Shown: piece by piece, positions 45,001 through 52,467 of the stretch
How positions within the stretch are numbered: position 1 is the stretch's first letter
Layout of the letters: the number at the start of each line of letters is the position of its first letter
DNA from: Candidatus Kryptoniota bacterium
GTDB taxonomy: Bacteria > Bacteroidota > Ignavibacteria > Kryptoniales > JAKASW01
NCBI GenBank assembly: GCA_036567965.1
Contig: DATCTN010000025.1
Span: 62,001 to 126,000, forward strand
Direction: 5' to 3'
DNA length: 64,000 nt
Program-made: the position numbers and the translations under genes
The notes under the pieces: generated by a model
Databases searched by the model: none
What the model saw: the letters and a program-made list of their open reading frames with translations, nothing else
Told to the model about the DNA's origin: nothing

Positions 45001-45065
45001 GATAATTGAGATGCTACCGCAACGATCAAGATGGCCAGAAAACAAGTATAAGCTTTTGCCAACAT
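42060..45065 (-). CDS. TonB-dependent receptor, outer membrane
   Basis: The frame opens at 45083, but ATG 45065 with GGAGGT ten bases upstream begins the signal peptide MLAKAYTCFLAILIVAVASQLSWG and gives 1001 residues. Domains: carboxypeptidase-regulatory-like domain (about 27-110: ITGKVTDASTGDALPGATV), plug (about 120-260: SAARIQELPDANAAESVGRLPG, IVIRGLQPQYNMITVDGIPIP) and a 22-strand-type barrel to the C-terminus (DYGLSADLGLRWTLQ). It would take up a glycan fragment with energy from TonB. No SusD-type partner is present. LacI-type operator palindromes lie 360-535 bases upstream, and a terminator follows. A decayed paralogue is at 37249-37843. Location next to GH53 and galK suggests galacto-oligosaccharides. 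Confidence 0.93.
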   Translation of the reverse strand: MLAKAYTCFLAILIVAVASQLSWGATGRITGKVTDASTGDALPGATVQLVGTSMGAATDLEGKYTISNVPAGSYTLQASYIGCNTQMIKIELKEDQQLEKNIQLVAVGVTAKEVVVAAQASGQNAAINQQLTSSNVVNVVSAARIQELPDANAAESVGRLPGISLVRNGGEATQIVIRGLQPQYNMITVDGIPIPSNDAGSISASGAYAAPTNSPGGRAVDVSMISSSSLEGIEVYKTVTPDMDAAVLGGTVNFDIREAKGTHSGAPSVTLLAQGAYNNLMGTYNDYKFVASIEKRFFDDRLGIFVQGIAQRQNLTSNELGGSYYQPDKQDKPDSIVLGSLNLSFDPTLEQRYDGTLTLDYRLPNGKISLVNLLSHGTMTNESHDETYDLANYGNDILFGTQRSTNDLNVMTNILHYQQTVSTINVSMKLSNSYSDNFTPNGWRLVFQQLSAGTGGIPNYENPLQISKAAQNMINLNNMFWQGNATWRSYNKQNDIQGSIDLERSFNLSDEVSVMLKGGGQYKYTTRYYNFDDGYGSLYGGYATGRRLQLVQALPWLTKPPYNLDSTGARNFSILGFYDPNMNFGKFLNGDYGMYSGVTAGTIGTIIDELKTLGQQTAQPETVPDYVPDVYGSLASDYTGNEFRSAEYLMATINLGAELAMITGVRYQGLKTTYTAAQFIGDADATNPYPSSLPHTWVTKDEYHGYLLPDVSLKYDPFLWLSFRGSYTTTLAYPDFSQIVPREDVASNSGHYVVWNNYALKPAYSHNYDVRVAVYDNTVGLLAVSPFLKRIDDLIFGQGTYITDPSKYPGVPSTTKTFSLSTYINSPFPVNVWGIESEWQTHFWYLPGLLSGLVLNVNYTHIFSKATYPYNVTQHSPVYPFPTVHIDSSYNDRLIQQPNDVVNLSLGYDYGQFSILTSMIYQSEVYNGTNFYNALRSDKANYVRWDLAVKQGLPWFGTQLFFDINNLNSANDNYLVRGSGFPTSESDYGLSADLGLRWTLQ

Positions 45066-45447
45066 TTTGATTTCTACCTCCATCTACTTTTAAGGAATCG
45101 ACCGCAGTGTATTTTAAGAGGCTTTCGCGAGATAAAGGGGAGATCGCCGCCGATCCGCCAACTGCCACATGGCCTGTCGTAAGGTGTCCCACATTCGAGG
45201 CCCTGAGCGGGGGCGATCGGGTTAGAGTTAGCCAACGGAACGAGCGGATAACGATGGCGCGCGGGTAGTAATGAGGGTCGGTCTTCAGGCATCGCCAATA
45301 TCCGCAAATGGTAGAATACGGCAGGAAATCGCACAGTGGTCCTCATGCAAATCGAGGCATTTGGGGGGATAGGCTGTAACCAAGCTTTCAAATAATATCT
45401 CCCTTTAGCGATTCCAGCACCAAGTAAGCGCCAACATAGCACGAAGA

Positions 45448-45465
45448 TTTGTTAGCGCTAACAAA
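45448..45465. promoter_or_regulatory. LacI-family-type operator, perfect 18-bp palindrome
   Basis: TTTGTTAGCGCTAACAAA is a perfect palindrome with the central CG typical of LacI/GalR-family operators (TGTTAGCGCTAACA core). It lies about 385 bases upstream of the TonB receptor start. A degenerate copy (11/14 to the core) is at 45423-45436. Confidence 0.75.
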
Positions 45466-45554
45466 AATCGACGACCTCAGGCCCTAACCAGATTTTTCAA
45501 TTATTACCTCCCGCCGTTAAGAACACCGATTTAAGACGAATGACGCTCGAAAAT

Positions 45555-45568
45555 TGTTAGCGCTAACA
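45555..45568. promoter_or_regulatory. second LacI-family-type operator, perfect 14-bp palindrome
   Basis: TGTTAGCGCTAACA repeats the core of the site at 45448-45465, 105 bases centre to centre. A degenerate copy (11/14) follows at 45586-45599. Paired sites at this distance would permit repressor looping. Confidence 0.75.
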
Positions 45569-45970
45569 TAGTTAGCAACGCGAAAAGTTAGCGCAATCAA
45601 ATACTAATGTCAAGAGCCCCCAGGTTATTTCTTTCATACAGCACCGGTTCATGAAAAAGTGTGACTTTACTGTCCTGACTATTTCAAGCTCTTGAGCGGA
45701 GATGGAACCGTTATCAATCCGAATCTCTGACGTTGTTCGTCCCAGAAGGATCCGATTCGCCTCTACACAAGTATCGTCCGAGAGGTTTATTACGTTTTTC
45801 GCCGGCCGCCAGCGAACACGAACCCGGCCAAGAGTCTGCGACCCGAAATCCCGGCCTCACAGGGAATGGTCGTGATGAGTGATCAACGGAAAACTGGATT
45901 TCCTTACGGTCCCTTGTTCCCCCGTCTTGCTTTCGTCTTTTAAAATGAACAGCTTATCTTCTGATGAACG

Positions 45971-46270
45971 ATGCACTTGTATGTTACAGTTTTTGCGGAT
46001 GCCGAAGACATCGCCAATGTGAAGCTGGAAATACTCGACAATGATGGCTGGGTGGTCCCCGATGCGAATAACCTAGTCGAATTCAAAATCGAAGGAGAAG
46101 GGAGATTGGCAGGTACCGATAACGGCAATCCTCTAGATCTAACGCAAATGAAAAGCAACCAGCGCACCGCCTTCAATGGACTCGCACTCGCAGTTGTTCG
46201 ATCGACACACAAAGCAGGTACCATTCGTTTGATCGCCGGTTCCAAAAATTTAAAGAGCACGGTAATTTAA
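45971..46270 (+). pseudogene. C-terminal fragment of a GH2 family beta-galactosidase
   Basis: The 99-residue frame matches the immunoglobulin-like C-terminal domain of GH2 beta-galactosidases: LEILDNDGWVVPDANNLVEFKIEGEGRLAGTDNGNP, then FNGLALAVVRST and AGTIRLIAGSKNLKS. An in-frame stop (TGA at 45965) lies just before it, there is no ribosome site, and nothing of the TIM barrel is found upstream. It therefore is a remnant whose 5' part was deleted. The enzyme would have acted on galactose-containing oligosaccharides, in keeping with the neighbouring GH53 gene, which follows after 97 bases on the same strand. Confidence 0.78.
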
Positions 46271-46367
46271 ATTACTTCACATAGTTCAGTGAATGCGCCA
46301 ATGAACGTCGAGAGTTTAGAACATTGAATGTTCCACTTAAAGACAATAGAATAGATAGGACAAGAAC

Positions 46368-47729
46368 ATGAGACAATGCTCGATGACTGAACAGTCAGTT
46401 GTGAGAGGAAAATGGATGATGGCACGAGTATTTTCCCTGTCATCCATGAAACTCTATCGGATACTTGTGTTCTCCAGTGTGTTGCTTTTTCATCCTCAGG
46501 AAAACATTGCGCAATTTGCAAATGGCGCAGATGTCGGTTGGCTCTCGCAAATGGAGGCGATGAAATACGTGTTCAAGGATAATTCGGGAGTTAAGATGAA
46601 CTGCCTGGATATTCTGAAGGAAAAAGGGATCAATGCACTCAGGTTCAGAGTATGGGTCAATCCGAGCGGCGGATACTGCAATAAAAAAGATGTGGCGTAC
46701 ATGGCTCACCGTGCTGACAGCATGGGTTTCAGTGTGTTGATAGACTTTCACATGAGCGATACCTGGGCTGATCCAGGCCACCAAACAAAACCAGCAGCCT
46801 GGGCGAGCGATTCAATTGCTCAACTACAAACAGATGTTTACAACCATGTTTACAGCGTTCTGGATACACTCAAATCAATCGGTGTAGTTCCAAAATGGGT
46901 GCAGATCGGGAATGAGACCAACGACGGCATGCTGTGGGAAGATGGAAGGGCAACGACTCACATGAGTAATTTTGCCGCCTTGATTAAGAGCGGTTATAAT
47001 GCCGCAAAAGCTGTTGACAGCACAATCCAGGTAATTGTTCATTTATCAAACGGGCATGACGATGTAATGTACAGGTGGATGTTCGATGGCTTGAAAAACA
47101 ACGGCGCCAAATGGGATATAATTGGAATGTCGGTGTACCCTTATTGGGCTGGTTTATCCTGGGCAACAGATGATAGCCTGGCACTGGTAACCATGAATGA
47201 CATGATCGCAAGATATCAAACGAAAGTAATGGTGGTTGAAGCAGGCTATCTTTATAACGATCCGGTCAATGCAAATCATTATTTGTTGGATCTTATAGCG
47301 AAAACAAAATCGGTGAGTGGGCTGGGTGTCTTTTACTGGGAGCCTGAAAGTTATAATTGGAACGGTTATCAACTTGGGGCATGGAATCCCGCAACGGAGG
47401 AGCCCACAGCTGCCATGGATGCTTTCTTAGGAATAAGTGCTACTCTTGTTAGACCGCCAAAAAATATTCCAGGTTACGATTTCAATATCTATCCCAATCC
47501 ATTTAATCCGAGCACGACAATCGAATATGAACTCCCTGCCTACTCAAATATTTCTATCGTTATATACAACGTGCTTGGCGAGGAAGTAGCCAGACTCGTC
47601 GACGGTTATGAGAACGGCGGTTATCACAATATAACCTGGTCGGCGGACAACGTTTCAAGCGGTGTGTATTTCTGCAAAATGGTATCAGAAAATTTCCTGG
47701 CACTGAAGAAGATTGTCTTGCTCAAATGA
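46368..47729 (+). CDS. GH53 arabinogalactan endo-beta-1,4-galactanase with T9SS sorting domain
   Basis: The enzyme cuts beta-1,4-galactan side chains of pectin. The catalytic barrel (about 50-370) has the GH53 motifs NGADVGWLSQMEA, ALRFRVWVNPSGGYC, LIDFHMSDTWADPG, acid/base Glu183 in IGNETNDGMLW, SVYPYW and nucleophile Glu291 in VVEAGYLY. A type IX sorting domain follows from about 372 (YPNPFNPSTTIEYELP, VIYNVLGEEVARL, LALKKIVLLK), so the enzyme should be surface bound. Start is uncertain: ATG 46368 (AGGA seven bases upstream), ATG 46416 (AGAGGAAA upstream) and ATG 46446 (MKLYRILVFSSVLLF, best signal peptide) are in frame. It belongs with galK and the TonB receptor. Confidence 0.95.
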   Translation: MRQCSMTEQSVVRGKWMMARVFSLSSMKLYRILVFSSVLLFHPQENIAQFANGADVGWLSQMEAMKYVFKDNSGVKMNCLDILKEKGINALRFRVWVNPSGGYCNKKDVAYMAHRADSMGFSVLIDFHMSDTWADPGHQTKPAAWASDSIAQLQTDVYNHVYSVLDTLKSIGVVPKWVQIGNETNDGMLWEDGRATTHMSNFAALIKSGYNAAKAVDSTIQVIVHLSNGHDDVMYRWMFDGLKNNGAKWDIIGMSVYPYWAGLSWATDDSLALVTMNDMIARYQTKVMVVEAGYLYNDPVNANHYLLDLIAKTKSVSGLGVFYWEPESYNWNGYQLGAWNPATEEPTAAMDAFLGISATLVRPPKNIPGYDFNIYPNPFNPSTTIEYELPAYSNISIVIYNVLGEEVARLVDGYENGGYHNITWSADNVSSGVYFCKMVSENFLALKKIVLLK

Positions 47730-47883
47730 GACCCGGTTCCCGATAGAGTCGAAGAAGATTTTATAGACTTGCTCATTAACAAAGTCTCAGCGACTTGTTT
47801 CTACAGATTCCCCATGAACATTCCCTCGGTTGACGCGTTTGAAAAGGTTTTTCTAAAACCCTAAGCAATAACCTTTGCAGATT

Positions 47884-49278
47884 CTACTTGGCGTAGCCGT
47901 TCTGCTCAAGCCAGCTTTGGGCGTCCTTGTTCCCGAGCAGGGCGGCCTTCTTAAGACAATCAGCCCCCTTTCTGGTTTCTCCCTTCTTATCGTATGCAAG
48001 ACCGAGATTGTAGTATGCGCTTGAAAACTTTGGATCGAGCTTTATGGCTTTCATATACATGACTATTGCAGTGTCGGTGTTTCCCTTCTTACTGAATGCA
48101 TTTCCCAAATTATAAAAGGCCCGGGGATGTTGAGGACTTATCCCAATCGCCTTTTTATAGAGGAAGATAGCTTTGTCGACACTATCTAGATCTGCGTACA
48201 CAAATCCCAGGTTGTCGTAAGCAAACGCATTGTTAGGATCAAGTTCTATTGCCTTCTGCAATAATGGAATGGCTTTGTCGACGCTGTCTGTCACCGCGTA
48301 GTAGTGCCCTAGTGCGGCGTAGCCATAAGAGTCGTTCGGATCAATCCGTATTGCCGTCTCGTGAAATTCTATCGCCTTCTCGAGGTCGCCCTTCTTGTAG
48401 TATGCATATCCCAGATCATCGTACCCGTACGAATCGTTCGCGTCAAGCTCAATTGCCCTGTTGAACATGGGTATAGCTTTATCGATGCTGTCTTCGCCTA
48501 CATAGGCAAACCCCAGATCGTCATACGCGCGCGAATACCCAGGATTCAACGCGATAGCTTTCTGAAAAAGTGAAATAGCCTTGCCGGTATCCCCATTGGA
48601 GTAGTATGAAAGTCCTAAATTGTGGTAAGCTTCGGAGTACTCCGGATCAAGTTCAATTGCCTTTTCAAAGAAGAGTATGCGCTTGTCCCTCTTCTTCATC
48701 ACATCGGCGCCGTATCCCTCCTCAAACCAAAGGCTCGCAGACAAAATTCTTGCGGCTGATGCATAGTGAGCCAGTTCTTCCTTCCTTTTGCTCACATCCT
48801 TCTCTCCTGCAATCAACTCCCGCAAAGTATCCATGAGTGTGGCCGCCGAATCCGCTCTCCAACCTGTGATCACGAGATCTTTCATTTTGTCCCGGTCATT
48901 TACGATAGTCGAAATCGATTTTGTGACTTCTGTGCGATTCACCGATACAGACGCCTCGATTAAATATTTCTTTCCATTCCAATGCTCATTCACAATCTTT
49001 GTGTTAGTAACCCCGCCCAATATTGAACATATCTGGCCGCTGTCGAGTCGTGAGAACGCACTCGCCTTCTCCGTGCTTCCGTCGGCGGAGGTGTTCTGTA
49101 AATACAGACTGATCTCTTGCAGGAGTGCTCGCTTGACATTATAAAGTGCCAGGGTACCTGAGGACATCTTATTATCACCGATGCCCGCGAGATAAGTGTA
49201 ACTACGAACGAACGTTTTGCTCTGGGAATACAGCGGCAGGCCGCTTAAGAGCATCAAAATAGAAATCCAGATTTTCAT
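47884..49278 (-). CDS. exported TPR-repeat protein
   Basis: ATG 49278 has AAGGAGG upstream and starts a signal peptide MKIWISILMLLSGLPLYSQS; a longer frame to 49302 is less likely. Residues about 20-185 are a non-TPR domain with the pattern of LPP20/FlgT-like stress-response domains (VKRALLQEISLYLQN, WNGKKYLIEASVSVN). Then come about eight regular tetratricopeptide repeats (EYSEAYHNLGLSYYSNGDTGKAI, YGYAALGHYY, SAYYNLGLAYDKKGETRKGA). The repeats are nearly identical in length (34) and well conserved. Convergent with GH53. A scaffold role is likely; no partner can be named. Confidence 0.85.
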   Translation of the reverse strand: MKIWISILMLLSGLPLYSQSKTFVRSYTYLAGIGDNKMSSGTLALYNVKRALLQEISLYLQNTSADGSTEKASAFSRLDSGQICSILGGVTNTKIVNEHWNGKKYLIEASVSVNRTEVTKSISTIVNDRDKMKDLVITGWRADSAATLMDTLRELIAGEKDVSKRKEELAHYASAARILSASLWFEEGYGADVMKKRDKRILFFEKAIELDPEYSEAYHNLGLSYYSNGDTGKAISLFQKAIALNPGYSRAYDDLGFAYVGEDSIDKAIPMFNRAIELDANDSYGYDDLGYAYYKKGDLEKAIEFHETAIRIDPNDSYGYAALGHYYAVTDSVDKAIPLLQKAIELDPNNAFAYDNLGFVYADLDSVDKAIFLYKKAIGISPQHPRAFYNLGNAFSKKGNTDTAIVMYMKAIKLDPKFSSAYYNLGLAYDKKGETRKGADCLKKAALLGNKDAQSWLEQNGYAK

Positions 49279-49558
49279 TGACCCTCCTTCTAAAAAAATC
49301 AATTAAGACTCGAAATATGTTTTGGACCAATTCGATTCCTCATGCGTCTCAGCGTTTGAAGAGTGGGTACACATCAACTCGGATTGGACGTTTGTCGAGC
49401 CAGAAAAGTTTGTCCACAGTCTGAATCACTCCTTGAAGGGTGATTGGAAGATCCACTTCCGAGCCGTTGCTCGTCGCTCCCATTCGATTTGCTTCCCGAT
49501 AAGTCCTATGGAGCCGCCAGTCAGGGCTTGATTACCCGGCGAGGTATCCGGGTTCCTT

Positions 49559-49930
49559 TTACTGGTTCTCAAGTTTAGAAGAAAGAGTTTCGTGGACTAT
49601 CTGAGCAAGAGCGTATGGGGTGAACGGTTTTCGAATGAATTGCATGCCTCCTTTCAGAATTCCCTGAGGAGCGAGTTCGTTCGCAGTGTAACCGGACATA
49701 GACAGTGTTTTGATTCCAGGCTTCGGCATGGCAATCTTATCACCCAATTCTTTCCCGCTCATGATTCGCATGATCACATCAGTTAATAACAAATGAATCA
49801 TTCCGCCGTTAGCTTCGGCATGCAGCAGTCCTTCGTCCGGTCCAAGGGCAGTCAGAATTTTATATCTCGATGAGCACACCTTCAATATTGCGCACTGGCA
49901 CCCACTTCGATGACTTCGGAGTAACAAGTC
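49559..49930 (-). pseudogene. frameshifted response-regulator receiver-domain remnant
   Basis: The C-terminal two thirds of a receiver domain is readable: YKILTALGPDEGLLHAEANG, HLLLTDVIM with the phospho-acceptor Asp, SGKELGDKI, KTLSMSGYTANEL and the conserved Lys in FIRKPFTPYALAQIVHETL, as in receiver domains at the ends of hybrid histidine kinases. The preceding helix is in another frame (VRNIEGVLIE, ending about 49870), so a frameshift separates the parts, and no Asp-Asp pocket or kinase domains remain upstream. Product, if any, would not be functional. Confidence 0.75.
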
Positions 49931-49963
49931 GTTTTGCAGGCCTTCCCCACTTTGTTTGTACAT

Positions 49964-50311
49964 GTAATGTTCCTGCAGGGGCTTGCAAATACACGCGCGT
50001 GAGAAGGAGCATCCCGATTTGCCGGGAAGTATCCGTGCGTTATGGTGTCATGAAGAATCACGCAGACCCGAAACGAGTTCATGCACAAAAATGGATCGCC
50101 GATTTTGAGGTCAGAGACCATTACCAGACGCTCGAAGCAACCAACCTCTTCCACAATCTGCCTTGCGCTCCGGAGGTCGACTTTAACCGGGAGACTCCTC
50201 CCGGCCGCAGGCAGTCTCAGGTTCGGGTACCGATAACGTGTCCATTTCCAAATGCAACTTCTACCTGCTTAAAAAGCAAAGTCACCTTTTAGATCACCGT
50301 TCAGATTTTTG
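49964..50311. other. intergenic stretch, possibly further decayed kinase sequence
   Basis: No intact gene is present. It lies upstream of the receiver remnant where kinase domains would be expected, but I could not recognise histidine-kinase motifs in any frame. Confidence 0.4.
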
Positions 50312-51337
50312 CTATCTGCCCAGAATAAGTATGGTGAAGGAGCCAGGGACCATCGGCGGCCGCGGTCGTGGATTATCATTCGTCGGTTCAGGCGCTTTAC
50401 CGAACTCAGCGGCCGAGAGATAAATCCGGTGTGTCTTTAAATCGATCGACATTGTGCGTGCGCTCATTTGTGTTTTCACGTTGTCGACAACCGTGAACTT
50501 GTCCGGTGCATCTTCATGTACCACTGTCAACGTTCCGTCGCGTCCGTTCGAGCTGAATGCATATTGAGTTTCCGGATCGAAGCCGGCGGCGTCCGGACCT
50601 TCTCCAATCGGCACGTCAGCGATCACTTTCCCTGTCCCAAAATCGGAGACGATCATCTTTTTGTTGCTTGCAACCGAGAACAGAAGATGATGTTGCCGAT
50701 CAATGGCAAGACCGGAGGCCTCTTCGCCCGGAGCAATCGACCACGTCTTAAGGACTTTCAGCGTCTTCGCGTCAAATCCCGTGATTGTGCTCTTATCCTC
50801 TATATTAACGTATATATTTCCCGCACCATCGGCCTGGGCAAACTCCGGCTTTCCGTCGAGTGGCACTGTTCCCACGACAGAATCAGTCGCGGCATCGATG
50901 GCCGTGGCATCCGAGCTTCTTCCGTTGAACGTGAACACGCGTTTCGACACCTCGTCATAGATGATCGCGTCGGGATTGAGTGCGCCGATCTTGATCACCT
51001 TCAGTGTCTTGAAATCTTTCAGATCAAACACGGTGACGGCTGTGTCCCGCCCGTCGCTGATATATCCTTTTCCAAACTCGCGCGCCAACGCGATGCCATG
51101 GACCCCGTTCGTATTCGGAATGTCGGCTACAAGAGTTTTCTTCTCCATATCCATCACCTGGACATGAGTCCCGCGCGAGATGAAAAGCATCCCGCTCACG
51201 GGATCGGCGTTGAGATAATCCCATCCGCCTTCGCCGCCCAGCTTCACTTTGTCCAGAATTTTATATCCCGAATCCTGCGCACTTGCCGAGCAGACAATCA
51301 GTGCGAAGACGCCAAAGATAGAAAGCAATTTCCGCAT
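50312..51337 (-). CDS. YncE-like YVTN beta-propeller protein, exported
   Basis: The 341-residue protein has a signal peptide (MRKLLSIFGVFALIVCSASAQ) and a seven-bladed YVTN-type propeller: WDYLNADPVSGMLFISRGTHVQVMDMEKKT, IALAREFGKGYISDG, DPDAIIYDEVSKRVFTFNG-like blades, IDAATDSVVGTVPLDG, FDPETQYAFSSNGRDGTLTVV. A proline-rich insert (PEPTNDNPRPRPPMVPGS) precedes the last strand FTILILGR. Such proteins bind ligands or DNA or carry unknown functions in the periplasm; no enzyme motif is present. It is transcribed alone, toward the receiver remnant. Confidence 0.88.
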   Translation of the reverse strand: MRKLLSIFGVFALIVCSASAQDSGYKILDKVKLGGEGGWDYLNADPVSGMLFISRGTHVQVMDMEKKTLVADIPNTNGVHGIALAREFGKGYISDGRDTAVTVFDLKDFKTLKVIKIGALNPDAIIYDEVSKRVFTFNGRSSDATAIDAATDSVVGTVPLDGKPEFAQADGAGNIYVNIEDKSTITGFDAKTLKVLKTWSIAPGEEASGLAIDRQHHLLFSVASNKKMIVSDFGTGKVIADVPIGEGPDAAGFDPETQYAFSSNGRDGTLTVVHEDAPDKFTVVDNVKTQMSARTMSIDLKTHRIYLSAAEFGKAPEPTNDNPRPRPPMVPGSFTILILGR

Positions 51338-51689
51338 GATAACACCTCATTAATAGTTCAATAAAGTTAAGTTGAAGAAGCTAAGTTTAACCCGACCGAT
51401 ATTCAATTCACCGGTTCTCAATGACCCGCTTCAACATATGCCGGCTGAAAAGTCACGGGATCTGGTCAGAAATTGAGAGACTGGAGATCAATGGGGTCAC
51501 ATCGCGCGGCGCAAAACGAACGCCCGATGAAATCCGACGCATGCCCTGGACAAAAGACTGAAACAGGATGCCGTTAGTCGTTGACGAGAACTCAATTACC
51601 GTCTCTGAGGAAAAACCTTGAGAATTTTAGTAGAGCACCAAAGTAACATCATTTTCAAAGTAGAGCCACGATGCCGTTCAATGGTTCAC
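51338..51689. other. intergenic stretch without recognised features
   Basis: It lies between the PepSY-like gene and the YncE-like gene, both on the minus strand. No gene, palindrome or clear terminator was recognised. Confidence 0.5.
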
Positions 51690-52196
51690 CTAATCTTCGT
51701 CCTCACCATCGTTCTTCGCGCTGGATTTCGAATGTGTGATTATCTTACCGGATGGATCAATTTCCATCCCCGCATGAGTCTTGCCCGTTTTAATTCTCAA
51801 TTCGTACGTCACCACGGTTCCAGTGGTCTTTTTCTCTGCCCTTGTGATATTGCCATGGGGGTACGCTGTTTTAACTGCCTTCAATACCTGATCCGGAAGA
51901 TCCTTTGCCGGAACACCTTCTTCTATCTCAGTGGCTGTCCCATCTGCCAGATACGAAACATCCAGGCTCATTTTGCCTTGCATGCTCTCGACCTCGTAGG
52001 AGGTCATCCCATTTTCAGTCTCGGTCGAGTAGCCTTTGACCACTGCTTTGGGATACGCTTTCGTGAATGCTGAGATAACAGCCGGTGGAACATCTTTCTT
52101 CGTGATCTTCTTTTCCTTTGCACCCGCGTCAACCACCAGTATAAATGAAACAAGAAGGGTAAAACCTTCGAGAGCCACGCGTCCGATGTTCTTCAT
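51690..52196 (-). CDS. periplasmic PepSY-like (beta-lactamase-inhibitor-like) domain protein
   Basis: GAGAGGAG precedes the ATG. The 168-residue protein has a signal peptide (ending near VVDAGAKEKK) and two copies of the small PepSY-like fold: VPPAVISAFTKAYPKAVVKGYSTETENGMTSYEVES and LPDQVLKAVKTAYPHGNITRAEKKTTGTVVTYELR, each a helix followed by strands, ending in an acidic tail (KNDGEDED). Family members are small periplasmic proteins of unclear function, some induced with protease or envelope systems. No partner is adjacent. Confidence 0.82.
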   Translation of the reverse strand: MKNIGRVALEGFTLLVSFILVVDAGAKEKKITKKDVPPAVISAFTKAYPKAVVKGYSTETENGMTSYEVESMQGKMSLDVSYLADGTATEIEEGVPAKDLPDQVLKAVKTAYPHGNITRAEKKTTGTVVTYELRIKTGKTHAGMEIDPSGKIITHSKSSAKNDGEDED

Positions 52197-52353
52197 GTTG
52201 CAACTCCTCTCAATTTTCTGGAACGATAATTACTACCTTAGAACGAACAACCTGCAATTTATCATCAAACCATGAAACCACAGTGAAAAACCGCACCCAT
52301 CCATTTGATTGGTTACGATTGGCCTGCCCTGGGGCCAAGATTAAAATAAAAAA

Positions 52354-52381
52354 GTCCCGCCACGATTACTCATGTCGGGAC
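52354..52381 (-). terminator. Rho-independent terminator of the T9SS propeller gene
   Basis: GTCCCG and CGGGAC form the stem with a loop containing CGATTACTCATG; on the minus strand AAG and CTT extend it, and the run TTTTTTATTTTAA follows directly. It lies about 87 bases after the stop codon at 52468 and is nearly identical, including the loop, to the hairpin at 20100-20127. Confidence 0.8.
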
Positions 52382-52467
52382 TTAAGATATCGATCTTAAT
52401 AAGAATTGGAGCTAGTTGGTCAGCAGTTCGCCACAGCGACTGGCGTATTTCTGACCAGACGACCGAA

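Larger units (their letters stand above)
45066..45970. other. large regulatory intergenic region between TonB receptor and GH2 remnant
   Basis: It contains no credible gene. The recognisable content is the cluster of operator-like palindromes between 45423 and 45599; the remainder has no hairpin or repeat that I can support. Confidence 0.6.

Noticed and set aside
47800-47870. Terminator between GH53 and the TPR gene
   Set aside because: The only dyad (GGTTTT-TCT-AAAACC) is weak and A/T rich, so it was not called.
49882-50154. Minus-strand 90-codon frame upstream of the receiver remnant
   Set aside because: No kinase or receiver motif; it appears to be a chance frame in decayed sequence.
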